A stretch of 64,000 nt of DNA. It comes from Streptomyces sp. NBC_01451. GTDB taxonomy: Bacteria; Actinomycetota; Actinomycetes; Streptomycetales; Streptomycetaceae. The stretch spans positions 7,006,001-7,070,000 of the forward strand of contig NZ_CP109479.1 of the NCBI RefSeq assembly GCF_036227485.1. Reading direction: 5' to 3'. A program made the position numbers and the translations under genes. The notes below the pieces were generated by a model. That model worked only from the letters and a program-made list of their open reading frames with translations. It was not told where the DNA came from and searched no databases. Below, in pieces: positions 42,036-50,397 of this stretch. The stretch's first letter is position 1. Each line of letters starts with the position of its first letter.

Positions 42036-43190
42036 ATGCCCACATCCCTCGTCCATCAGTTACCAGAAAGACGCGCTTCTTCTGGCACCTCGACGGTGCT
42101 TACAGCCCTCACGGTGCTTGTCGCACTGATCGCCGCACTGTTCATGGCTGCGCCGACCGCCGCGGCAGCGGATGGCCAGATCAAGGGACTGGGCGGCAAG
42201 TGTGTCGATGTCGCCGGGGCGAGCAGCACCAACGGGACCGCCGTCCAGATCTACGACTGCAACGGAACCAGCGCCCAGCTCTGGTCGAACCCGGGCGACG
42301 GCACCCTCCGCGCACTCGGCAAGTGCCTGGACGTCGTCGAACACGGCACGGCCGACGGCGCGTCCGTCCAGCTGTGGGACTGCACGGGCGGCGCCAATCA
42401 GCAGTGGGTGGTCACCGCGGCGCGCGACATCGTCAACCCCGCGGCCGACAAGTGCCTGGACGTCCGCGGGAACGACCCCGCCAACGCCACCCGGCTGCAG
42501 ATCTGGACCTGCACCGGCAACCCCAACCAGAAGTGGACGGCGCCCGCGAGCGGGGGCGGTACGACCCCTTCCGGCTTCGTGGTCAGCGAGGCCCAGTTCA
42601 ACCAGATGTTTCCGAACCGGAACAGCTTCTACACCTACAGCGGGCTGGTGCAGGCGCTGAGCTCCTACCCGGGGTTCGCGAAGACCGGCAGTGACACGGT
42701 CAGGAAGCAGGAGGCCGCCGCTTTCCTCGCCAACGTCAATCACGAGACCGGCGGCCTGGTCCATGTGGTGGAGCAGAACACCGCCAACTACCCGCACTAC
42801 TGCGACCTCAGCCAGTCGTACGGCTGCCCGGCCGGTCAGGCCGCCTACTACGGGCGCGGTCCCATCCAGCTCAGCTGGAACTTCAACTACAAGGCGGCGG
42901 GCGACGCGCTCGGGATCGACCTGCTCCACAACCCCCGGCTGGTCGAGACCGACGCCGCCGTGGCCTGGCGCACCGGCCTGTGGTTCTGGAACACCTCGAC
43001 GGGCGCCGGCACGATGACCCCGCACAACGCGATGGTGAACCAGGCGGGCTTCGGCCAGACCATCCGCGCCATCAACGGCTCCCTCGAGTGCGATGGCAAG
43101 AACCCCGCACAGGTGCAGAGCAGAGTGAGCGCCTACCAGAAGTTCACCGGGATCCTCGGAGTCGCCCCGGGCAGCAACCTCTACTGCTGA
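42036..43190 (+). CDS. Secreted GH19 chitinase with N-terminal ricin-B lectin domain
   Basis: The 384-residue protein has a signal peptide (to about residue 45, ending AAPTAAAADG). A ricin-B beta-trefoil (about 46-170) has repeats LGGKCVDVAGASSTNGTAVQ, LGKCLDVVEHGTADGASVQL and DKCLDVRGNDPANATRLQIW. A Ser/Gly linker leads to a GH19 domain with the catalytic Glu in NVNHETGG and the substrate-cleft motif YYGRGPIQLSWNFNY. GH19 enzymes hydrolyse chitin and some act on peptidoglycan-like substrates; the lectin should bind glycans. Codon 9 is TTA (42060-42062). AAGGAG lies 10 bp upstream. It belongs to the lectin set of element 2. Confidence 0.9.
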   Translation: MPTSLVHQLPERRASSGTSTVLTALTVLVALIAALFMAAPTAAAADGQIKGLGGKCVDVAGASSTNGTAVQIYDCNGTSAQLWSNPGDGTLRALGKCLDVVEHGTADGASVQLWDCTGGANQQWVVTAARDIVNPAADKCLDVRGNDPANATRLQIWTCTGNPNQKWTAPASGGGTTPSGFVVSEAQFNQMFPNRNSFYTYSGLVQALSSYPGFAKTGSDTVRKQEAAAFLANVNHETGGLVHVVEQNTANYPHYCDLSQSYGCPAGQAAYYGRGPIQLSWNFNYKAAGDALGIDLLHNPRLVETDAAVAWRTGLWFWNTSTGAGTMTPHNAMVNQAGFGQTIRAINGSLECDGKNPAQVQSRVSAYQKFTGILGVAPGSNLYC

Positions 43191-43277
43191 GGCCCGCCCC
43201 GTGCGCGGCAGGACCTCGATCTCCTCGCGACCTCTTCGCGACTTCTTCTCGACCTCGACAGACGGGAACTCCCCCAC

Positions 43278-44873
43278 ATGAGCACGATGCTGAGACGCTG
43301 TGCTTTGGCGGCAGTGTCAGGACTTCTGTGTCTCTCAGCCACGTCGACGACCACGGCGTCGGCAGCACCGAGCGCGCCGACGCCCCTGGCCGCCCAGCAG
43401 TTCGCTCCGCAGACCTTCGCGCACCCGGGGGTCAACATCACCTCGACGCAACTGGAGTTCGTGCGGACCAAGGTCCAGCAGGGTGCCGCTCCCTGGAAGG
43501 CCGCCTACGACGACATGGTCGGCGATCCGCTGGCCTCGCTCTCGCGTGTGCCGGCGCCCCGGCCTGTCGTCAACTGCGGCCAGAGCAGCAATCCGAACAA
43601 CGGCTGCACCGACGAACGGCAGGACGCCATCGCCGCGTACACCGACGCGCTGGCGTGGGCCATCAGCGGTGACGAACGGTATGCCCAGAAGTCGATCCAG
43701 ATCATGGACGCCTGGTCGTCCACGATCACGAGCCACACGGGCGCCAACACGGGCATCCAGACGGCGTGGTCGGCCGCCTCGTGGGTCAAGGCAGCCGAAC
43801 TCATCAAGTACCAGTACCAGAACTGGCCGAACGCGGGTCGCTTCGCGAACATGCTGCGGTCGGTCTACCTGCCCGTCGTGGTGAACGGCGACGACAGGAC
43901 CAGCAACTGGGACCTCATCGAGGCCGAGGCATCGATCGGGATCGCCGTCTTCACCAACGACGGAGTCACCTTCGACAAGGCCGTCAGCCAGTACCTCGCA
44001 CGCGTTCCCGCCTTCGTCTACCTCGCATCCGACGGGCCGACACCGCACCCGAGCCCGGACGGCAGCTTCAACTGGGAGACGGCGACCCGGTACATCACCG
44101 GGATGACGCAGGAGACCTGCCGGGACTTCGTACACACCGGCTACAGCATCGCCTCGATGTCCCACATCGCCGAAACGGCACTCATGCAGGGCACGGATCT
44201 CTATCCGCAGGTGGGAGAGCGCCTGCGGCAGGCTCTCGGATGGCAGGCCACCCAGGAACTCCGCGCGGCTCCGGAACCGGCGAACCTGTGCGGCAAAGGA
44301 CCGCTCGAGCGCGGCCTCGGCCCGGTCACCGAGACCGGGTTCAACGCCCTGCACACGAGGCAGGGAGTCGCCATGGCCAACACCCAGGCCCTGACCGAGG
44401 GCAGCCGCCCCGCCGGCACGAACTACCTGTTCGTGGCCTGGGAGACGCTGACCAACGCGAACAACCCGGTGATGCCCAACACCCAGCTGCCCACCGGACC
44501 GATCACCGGCCTCGGAGGCAAGTGCGTGGACATCGCCGCAGCCAACAGCACCAACAACACCGCCGTCCAGATGTACGACTGCAACGGCACCGCCGCCCAG
44601 CAGTGGACCGTGGGCGGCGACGGTACCCTCCGAGCGCTCGGCAAGTGCATGGACGTCACCGCCGCAGGCACGGCGGACGGTACCAAGGTGCAGTTGTATG
44701 ACTGCAAGGGCACCGCCGCCCAGGTCTGGCAGCGCGGCAACGGGGACACCCTGGTCAACCCGGCCTCGGGCAAGTGCCTGGACGTCACCGAGATGTCCAC
44801 CGCCAACAACGCCCGGCTGCAGATCTGGTCCTGCACCGGCACCACCAACCAGCAGTTCCACCTGCCGGTCTGA
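43278..44873 (+). CDS. Secreted alginate-lyase-family enzyme with C-terminal ricin-B lectin domain
   Basis: This 531-residue protein has a signal peptide (MSTMLRRCALAAVSGLLCLS...ASA). An alpha/alpha-toroid lyase domain (about 45-395) carries GDERYAQKSIQIMDAWSSTI, NTGIQTAWSAASWVKAAELI and NWDLIEAEASIGIAVF, typical of alginate_lyase/PL5-like proteins. The ricin-B trefoil (about 410-531) is built like that of the neighbouring chitinase (LGGKCVDIAAANSTNNTAVQ, LGKCMDVTAAGTADGTKVQL, SGKCLDVTEMSTANNARLQI). It probably cleaves uronate-containing polysaccharide by beta-elimination outside the cell; the exact polymer is uncertain. ATG 43278 lies 87 bp after the chitinase stop. A hairpin at 44939-44969 follows. 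Confidence 0.87.
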   Translation: MSTMLRRCALAAVSGLLCLSATSTTTASAAPSAPTPLAAQQFAPQTFAHPGVNITSTQLEFVRTKVQQGAAPWKAAYDDMVGDPLASLSRVPAPRPVVNCGQSSNPNNGCTDERQDAIAAYTDALAWAISGDERYAQKSIQIMDAWSSTITSHTGANTGIQTAWSAASWVKAAELIKYQYQNWPNAGRFANMLRSVYLPVVVNGDDRTSNWDLIEAEASIGIAVFTNDGVTFDKAVSQYLARVPAFVYLASDGPTPHPSPDGSFNWETATRYITGMTQETCRDFVHTGYSIASMSHIAETALMQGTDLYPQVGERLRQALGWQATQELRAAPEPANLCGKGPLERGLGPVTETGFNALHTRQGVAMANTQALTEGSRPAGTNYLFVAWETLTNANNPVMPNTQLPTGPITGLGGKCVDIAAANSTNNTAVQMYDCNGTAAQQWTVGGDGTLRALGKCMDVTAAGTADGTKVQLYDCKGTAAQVWQRGNGDTLVNPASGKCLDVTEMSTANNARLQIWSCTGTTNQQFHLPV

Positions 44874-44938
44874 CCCCGGGTTTCACGGCGTGAAGACGCC
44901 GGGACCCGTCCAGCACCATCCTGTGCTCAAGCCTCGTC

Positions 44939-44969
44939 GCATGCCCTGCGTAACGGCCGCAGGGCATGC
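44939..44969 (+). terminator. Stem-loop after alginate-lyase-family gene
   Basis: GCATGCCCTGCG and CGCAGGGCATGC form a perfect 12-bp stem with a 7-nt loop and no T-run, as often seen for Streptomyces terminators. Confidence 0.6.
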
Positions 44970-45033
44970 ACCAGCGCCTGACCGCCAGGGGGGCAGCTGA
45001 TAGCGGAGCCGGACGGGGGTGGGGGACGACGGT

Positions 45034-45056
45034 GCGTACAGCCCGGCTCGTCTGCC
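45034..45056. other. Attachment site 3 (rnpB 3'-end copy, right end of island)
   Basis: GCGTACAGCCCGGCTCGTCTGCC-type sequence matches the last 23 nt of rnpB with one difference. It is followed directly by a rnpB-like terminator (45063-45103), whose loop region (gaccagcgaa...) resembles that of the real rnpB terminator. This is probably the original rnpB tail displaced by integration. Confidence 0.75.
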
Positions 45057-45062
45057 CAACCC

Positions 45063-45103
45063 AGGGCCCCTGACCAGCGAATTCGCAGGTCAGGGGCCCT
45101 TTT
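45063..45103 (+). terminator. Terminator following attachment site 3
   Basis: GGGCCCCTGACC pairs perfectly with GGTCAGGGGCCC around a 12-nt loop, followed by TTTT. Probably the ancestral rnpB terminator. Confidence 0.85.
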
Positions 45104-45185
45104 CGTAGGTTGAACGGCTATGCCGCAAGGCCCCGCCGAATGTCTCCTTGGGTTCTGGGCGTCACCCGACCGCCACCGGCGACGC

Positions 45186-45222
45186 GGGAAGCCCTGCCGA
45201 AAGCGATACGGCAGGGCTTCCC
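45186..45222. terminator. Stem-loop 50 bp downstream of the immunity gene
   Basis: GGGAAGCCCTGCCG and CGGCAGGGCTTCCC form a perfect 14-bp stem with a 9-nt loop. It lies downstream of the minus-strand immunity gene and could stop transcription from that side. Confidence 0.6.
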
Positions 45223-45271
45223 CTTCATCCTCCGGGACCGGCCCGTCGGGTCGTGTGTTCAGGAACAGGTC

Positions 45272-45670
45272 TCAGACCCAGCGGGCCGGGAGTTCGGGGA
45301 ACCCCCGGCCGATCGTCGAGAACTTGGCGTACGGATCGGACTCGACGAATCCGGACCGGGCCGGCAGCTCGGGGTCCGCCACCACGACATGAACCCGTGG
45401 TGGGCGGCCCGATGTGCCGGTCAGATACGGCTCCTCCAGGACGGCCGCGTCGTCGAAGCGCACCCATCGGGTGATGCTCCCACCTGTCACCGGGTGAGAC
45501 CTCCCTCGGGAGATGACCTCCACGGCATCGGAGAACCGGAGTCCGGCACTCTCCATGGCCGTCCATCCCCGCATCGTCGACCAGAGCGTCACCGTCTCCA
45601 CGAATTCCGCGAAGTCGGCGAACATGTCCAGATATTCGCCGTTCCACGAGACTCCGAGCAGTTGGGGCAC
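45272..45670 (-). CDS. Putative immunity protein for the Rhs deaminase-like toxin
   Basis: A 132-residue acidic cytosolic protein (PQLLGVSWNGEYLDMFADFA ... STIGRGFPELPARWV), without signal peptide or known catalytic motif. It starts inside the last 85 bp of the Rhs toxin frame, in another frame, and follows it on the same strand, the standard place for an immunity gene. The GTG at 45670 is my choice; a GTG at 45700 and internal ATGs are possible. The family is not one I can name, so the role is inferred from position. Confidence 0.6.
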   Translation of the reverse strand: MPQLLGVSWNGEYLDMFADFAEFVETVTLWSTMRGWTAMESAGLRFSDAVEVISRGRSHPVTGGSITRWVRFDDAAVLEEPYLTGTSGRPPRVHVVVADPELPARSGFVESDPYAKFSTIGRGFPELPARWV

Positions 45671-47387
45671 ATCTCCCGAGACACGCCATGACGATCCCAC
45701 CCATAGCCCTGGGACCCGCCTCGGACGTCGACGGACTGCGTCCTGGCTCCTCCGATCGGCAGACCACGACTCTCAAGATCGCACAGTGCGCCGATCTCCC
45801 CGCACCCACCGTGGTGGCCGGTCAGCTGAACCGCCGTCCGCACATTCGGGGTGAGGTCGTCGAGCGACCTGTTCATGCTGATGCCGAGACCGCTGTGCTG
45901 CCCGTCGGCCGTGAACACTTCCGAAGCGACGTTGGTCGTACCGGCACTTTCGTCGGCCCGGTCGAGCAGGGCGTCGGACGGCTCGCCTCCGATCTCGCAG
46001 ACGTGCGGATCACTGCCACCGTCGTTGTGAACCAGGACGGGCGTCGCACCGGCGAGCGCGTAGTACGTGTGGACGTCGGAGACGGTCAGGTTGTGGACCG
46101 TGGCGTTGCGAGTGGTCCGGCGTTGGATCGAGGCGATCCGGACGTAGGTGCCTGTGCTGGCCCGCAGCCACTCACCGGTCTCGAGATCGGCGGCCTTGAT
46201 CCACTTGCCGAGTTCCTCGACCCAGAAGGGGTGGCCGTCGGTCGCGGTGACCTCAGCTGTCTTCGAGCCGGCCTTGCCGTCGACATCGATCGTGACCTTG
46301 ACCAGGTGCTTGAGGCCCTTGCCCGCGATCTCCGCGGAGACCGTCTCGATCCGGGTCTCCCCGGTCTTCGTGTCGGTGGCGACGACCTTGTCGCCGACCT
46401 TCACCTTCTCGATTGCCTTGGTGGAGCCGTCGGCCATCAGCACCTTCGTGCCGGGCACGAAGCTGTTGCAGCCGCCCCCGGAACCGCCCCCGGAGCCACC
46501 GCCGTCGGACTTGCCGGAGCCGGCTCCGCCGCTGGTGCCGGCCTTGCTGCGGGAGGAACCGTCGGCCTTGCCCGATCCGCCGCCACCGCCCTTGCCGGAG
46601 CCGCCTCCGCCGCCCTTTCCGGAGTGGGAGGAAGCCTTCGGAGCCGCCTTGGCCTGCGCCTGCTTCTGCGCCGCGTTACCCGTCTTCCGCTTCGCGGTGG
46701 CCGCCGCATCTGCTCTTCTCTTGGCGGCCTCGGCCGCCTTCTTCTTGGCCCTTTGCGCGGCCTCCCTCTTCGCCTTCTCGATGGCCGCCTTCTTGGCCCG
46801 CAGTGCGGCGGCCTCGGCGGCCTTGGCCGCCTTGAGGACGGCTTCCGCGGCCCTCTTGGCGGCCTTGAAGGCCTGGATGGCGTCGATGGTGCGGTTGATC
46901 GCCTTCAGGACCGACTGGATCTTGCCCAGCTTCGTCCACGGAATGGCGTCCAGGATGATGCTGCCGCACGACCACATGTCACCGCCGAAGCAGGCCATCG
47001 CGTCGTTGATGCCGATGAAGTCCTTGAGCGTCCCCCAGGCGATCGCCAGGATCACCGAGGTCAGAGACTTGACCATCATGGACTGTGCCTGCGCGACCTG
47101 CGCCGCGGACAGACCCGCGCCGGCGAGGGCAGCCGCCTTCTCCGAGGCGCTCAGGCTGATCGCCAGACCGGTCGGGTCGGAGTACGTCACCGGGTTGTTC
47201 TGCGCGTAGGCGTACCCGTTGGCCTGCAACGGGTCGTTCACATCGAGCACCGGGTCGACGGACAGGAAGCGTCCGACCACCGGGTCGTACAAACGGGCGC
47301 CGAGCGGCTGGTAGCCGGAGGCGTCGTCCCTGGTCTTGCCGAGGAATCCCTTGTGGTTCTGCAGGTTGGCGCCGGTCGTGCCGCCGC
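45589..47387 (-). pseudogene. 5'-truncated Rhs protein with Hint domain and deaminase-like toxin tip
   Basis: About 600 codons of an Rhs/YD-repeat polymorphic toxin remain. The core ends with GYQPLGARLYDPVVGRFLSV and DPLQANGYAYAQNNPVTYSD. A helical region with long Lys/Ala-rich coiled coil (AAKRAAEAVLKAAKAAEAAA) and Gly/Ser linkers follows. A Hint self-processing domain begins CNSFVPGTKVLMADGSTKAI and ends HTYYALAGATPVLVHND. The tip (about 135 residues) has GHHGGCGEIGALCDLESRG and SREMCPNC, like YwqJ-type nucleic-acid deaminases (zinc His/Cys). No start codon or export signal remains; the 5' end stops at a junction near 47387. Confidence 0.75.
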
Positions 47388-47844
47388 GGGCTTCTGGGTC
47401 CTCTCCGGCTACACCGGCGGCAGCATCCAGACGGCGACGATGATGAACCCCGACGCCTGGTCCCGCCGCGACATCGTCAACCTCGCCGACATGAACAAGG
47501 ACGGCGTGGCCGACCTGCTCTGGCGCAACCTCGACAACGGCAACCTGTACCTCCGCCGCGGAAAGCCGGGCGCGGTGACGGGCAGCGTCGACCTCAACTC
47601 CCTGATGCTGGGCTCGAACGCCGTCAACGGCGACGAGTCCTTCGGCGTCACCTGGACGGAGGCCAACGTCAGCGCGGCGATCGGCATCCCGGACATCAAC
47701 GAGGACGGGATCCCGGACATCTGGGGCCGGTTCGCGTCGGACGGGCACATGTCCATCTGGCACCCGGCGACCAACTGGGCCAACTCGCCGGTGAAGACGG
47801 TCATCGGGTCCGGGTGGAACGACAAGCTGGCGTTCGGGTGAGGT
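47388..47844 (+). pseudogene. C-terminal fragment of a secreted FG-GAP/VCBS-repeat protein
   Basis: The plus-strand frame encodes RRDIVNLADMNKDGVADLLW, NGNLYLRRGKPGAVTG and IGIPDINEDGIPDIWGRFAS. These are Ca2+-binding FG-GAP-type repeats (DxNxDGxxD) of the kind ending large secreted Streptomyces proteins. The frame has no start or signal and abuts the truncated Rhs gene head to head at about 47387. Both genes lost their 5' parts, probably in one inversion or deletion. A terminator follows. Confidence 0.7.
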
Positions 47845-47872
47845 GAACCGGCCTTCGGGGCTGTGCGTGTGA

Positions 47873-47917
47873 GTGAGCCTCCGGCGTCGCATGGCGCTGG
47901 GGGCTCACCCGTTTTTT
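47873..47917 (+). terminator. Intrinsic terminator after FG-GAP fragment
   Basis: GTGAGCCTCCGGCG pairs with CGCTGGGGGCTCAC (two mismatches) around an 8-nt loop, followed by TTTTTT. Confidence 0.85.
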
Positions 47918-47919
47918 CC

Positions 47920-48442
47920 TACGGCTACCAGTCCACGGCCGCGGCGGGTCCGGCGAGCCCGTCGTGGACCTGCTGCGGCCCCCGGCAACGCGGGCTCCAA
48001 CACCGCCGCCGACCACATCGAGGCCACCAGGCCGGCCCTGGCCCAGTTGTCCGGAAAACTTGTCTGAATGGTTTCCCCGGGGCGGTCGAGGTGCAGGCGA
48101 TCTCGGCCAGGCTCAGGGCGGTGAACAGGCGCCGTGCTACGCGGTAGCGGTTGTGGGTCGCCCGCGGCCTGCGGCGCGGTTCCCGGCCGGGATCCTTGTG
48201 CTTGCCGGTGTGTTCGGCCCTTGTGACTGATGTCGGCGACCATCTCCTCGGCGACCGGGAAGTCCGCCGCGCACAACGGCGGCCCCCTGGCCCCGCCCGA
48301 CGGCGTCCTGTTCCCGGAAGCGGTGCTGCACTCCACCGATCACCGGTGACTGGGTTTCGTGGCGTACGCGGAGCCTGGTTCCGGCGCGACACGGCGGACG
48401 TGGCTTTCGCCGGGCTCGATCCCAGTGTGGTTGCGGGTGGCC
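47920..48442. other. Mobile-element debris between Rhs region and polyketide cluster
   Basis: I see no intact gene here. A short plus-strand frame at about 47980-48067 encodes GNAGSNTAADHIEATRPALA, which resembles an IS1380-type transposase. A minus-strand frame at 48070-48340 encodes NRYRVARRLFTALSLAEIAC-like residues, possibly another transposase end. The rest is unclear. It marks a breakpoint just before the biosynthetic cluster. Confidence 0.45.
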
Positions 48443-48655
48443 CTACGCGCCCTGCCAGGCCGGTCGGCCGCGGGTGGACCATGCCGGGGCCGGTGTCGTG
48501 AGAGGGGTGGTCGGGCGGGGCCAGGGGGCCGCCGATGGGGGCGGTGGCCCGATGGCCGGGGCGGGTGCGCTCATGGCGTGCAGGGCCATGAGCAGGGCGG
48601 CCAGTTCCTCCGCCCCCGGGGCTCCGCGGACGACGCGGACGGTCGGGCCGCTCAC
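48443..48655 (-). CDS. Acyl-CoA carboxylase epsilon subunit
   Basis: A 70-residue protein, TVRVVRGAPGAEELAALLMA ... PAPAWSTRGRPAWQGA. It has the V-x-G-x-P-x-x-E-E-L-A-A-L-x-x-x-L helix and C-terminal W-x-x-x-x-R-P-A-W pattern of AccE/PccE subunits. These small actinobacterial proteins bridge and stimulate the acyl-CoA carboxylase beta and alpha subunits. Its GTG start overlaps the TGA of the beta-subunit gene (GTGA). The middle is a Pro/Ala linker of unusual length for so short a protein. Confidence 0.8.
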   Translation of the reverse strand: MSGPTVRVVRGAPGAEELAALLMALHAMSAPAPAIGPPPPSAAPWPRPTTPLTTPAPAWSTRGRPAWQGA

Positions 48656-50301
48656 TGGGGTTGGTTTCCGTGTTTGCGGGCCGGGAGCGGCGCGTGTTTG
48701 GCGCGGAGCATCGACAGCGCACCGATCAGACGGGCCCGCGTCTCGGCCGGGTCGATCACGCTGTCCACGAGGCCGCGCTCGGCCGCGTAGTAAGGGTGCA
48801 TCAGTTCGGTGCGGTACTCCTTGACCAGGCGGGCGCGGGTCGCCTCCGGGTCCGCGGCGGCGGCGATCTCACGCCGGAAGACGATGTTGGCGGCGCCCTC
48901 CGCGCCCATCACGGCGATCTCGTTGCTCGGCCAGGCCAGGGAGACGTCGGTGCCGATGGAGCGGGAGTCCATCACGATGTACGCGCCGCCGTAGGCCTTG
49001 CGCAGGATCAGCTGGACGCGCGGCACGGTGGCGTTGCAGTAGGCGTACAGGAGTTTTGCGCCGTGCCGGATGATGCCGCCGTGTTCCTGGTCGACGCCGG
49101 GCAGGAAGCCGGGCACGTCGACGAGGGTGACGAGCGGGATGTTGAAGGCGTCGCAGGTCTGCACGAACCGGGCGGCCTTCTCGGAGGCGCGGATGTCGAG
49201 CACGCCCGCGAACGACGCCGGCTGGTTGGCCACGATGCCCACGACCTGGCCGTCCAGCCGTGTCAGCGCGCACACGACGTTGGTCGCCCAGTCCTCCTGG
49301 ACCTCGAAGAAGTCACCGTCGTCGGTGATCTCGGCGATCACGGCCCGCATGTCGTACGCCTGCCCGGGGTCCGCCGGCACCAGGTCCAGCAGCGTCTCGC
49401 CGCGCCGGTCGGGCGGGTCGGACGTGGGCTGCGCCGGGGGCAGTTCACGGTTGTTGGACGGCAGCAGGGACAGCAGATGCCGTACGTCGTCGAGGCACGA
49501 CCTCTCGTCGTCGTAGGCGAAGTGCGCCACGCCGGAGAGTGTCGCGTGGGTGTCGGCGCCGCCCAGGACCTCGTGTGTGACGGCCTCGCCGGTGACCGCC
49601 TGGACGACGTCGGGGCCGGTGATGAACATCTGTCCGGTGCCGCGCACCATGAACACGAAGTCGGTCAGCGCGGGGGAGTAGGCGGCGCCGCCCGCGCACG
49701 GCCCCAGGATCACGCTGATCTGCGGGATGACCCCCGAACTGCGTACGTTCCGGGTGAAGATGCCGCCGTAGCCGGCGAGGGCGGTGACCCCTTCCTGGAT
49801 CCGGGCGCCCGCGCCGTCGCACAGGCCCACGATGGGTGCGCCCGCGCTCTCGGCCAGGTCCATCAGCTTGTGGATCTTCTGGGCGTGCGCCTCGCCGAGG
49901 GCACCACCGAAGATCCGGAAGTCATGGGCGTACGCGAACACCGTGCGGCCGTCCACCCGGCCCCAGCCCGTGACGACGCCGTCGGTGTGGGGGCGCCGGT
50001 CCTCCAGGCCGAAACCGGTGGCGCGGTGCCGGCGCAGCTCCTCGATCTCGGCGAACGTGCCCGCGTCGAAGAGGAGTTCCAGGCGTTCGCGGGCGGTCAG
50101 TTTCCCCTTGGCGTGCTGGGCCTCGGTCGCCCGCTCGCTCGGGCCGCGCCGTAGGGTCTCGTTCAGTTCGGCGAGTTCTGTGACGCGGTCGCGCAGATGA
50201 CCGCTACCGGAGACGTCGGTGCCCGCCGGGACGGCGGTGGCGGTGCCCGCCGCGTTCCGGGTGGTCACCGACGCCGAGGTCGTTTCGTCGACAACGCTCA
50301 T
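48652..50301 (-). CDS. Acyl-CoA carboxylase beta (carboxyltransferase) subunit
   Basis: A 549-residue biotin-dependent carboxyltransferase (PccB/AccB type). It has KGKLTARERLELLFDAGTFA near the N-terminus, the first oxyanion region LCDGAGARIQEGVTALAGYG, GPCAGGAAYSPALTDFVFMV, and the second in RKAYGGAYIVMDSRSIGTDV. It transfers CO2 from biotin to acetyl- or propionyl-CoA. Encoded next to the epsilon subunit and divergent from the acyltransferase gene, it probably supplies malonyl-CoA (or methylmalonyl-CoA) to the polyketide synthase. A biotinylated alpha subunit must come from elsewhere. Residues 1-30 are a Thr/Ala-rich extension. Confidence 0.93.
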   Translation of the reverse strand: MSVVDETTSASVTTRNAAGTATAVPAGTDVSGSGHLRDRVTELAELNETLRRGPSERATEAQHAKGKLTARERLELLFDAGTFAEIEELRRHRATGFGLEDRRPHTDGVVTGWGRVDGRTVFAYAHDFRIFGGALGEAHAQKIHKLMDLAESAGAPIVGLCDGAGARIQEGVTALAGYGGIFTRNVRSSGVIPQISVILGPCAGGAAYSPALTDFVFMVRGTGQMFITGPDVVQAVTGEAVTHEVLGGADTHATLSGVAHFAYDDERSCLDDVRHLLSLLPSNNRELPPAQPTSDPPDRRGETLLDLVPADPGQAYDMRAVIAEITDDGDFFEVQEDWATNVVCALTRLDGQVVGIVANQPASFAGVLDIRASEKAARFVQTCDAFNIPLVTLVDVPGFLPGVDQEHGGIIRHGAKLLYAYCNATVPRVQLILRKAYGGAYIVMDSRSIGTDVSLAWPSNEIAVMGAEGAANIVFRREIAAAADPEATRARLVKEYRTELMHPYYAAERGLVDSVIDPAETRARLIGALSMLRAKHAPLPARKHGNQPQ

Positions 50302-50397
50302 GTGGTGCAGCGTGCGCCCGGCCGCTCAAGGCGTACTCGACGGCTTGCGCGAGAGCCGGTGGAGAGCGGCTCGATCCGTGCGGTCCAGCCTGGTGTC

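Noticed and set aside
46040..46470. Hint domain as an intein
   Set aside because: No C-extein continuation of a housekeeping protein; context is an Rhs toxin where Hint domains release the tip.
45688..47841. A 717-codon plus-strand frame
   Set aside because: Only the last 150 codons (FG-GAP repeats) are real; the rest is the complement of the Rhs/Hint gene.
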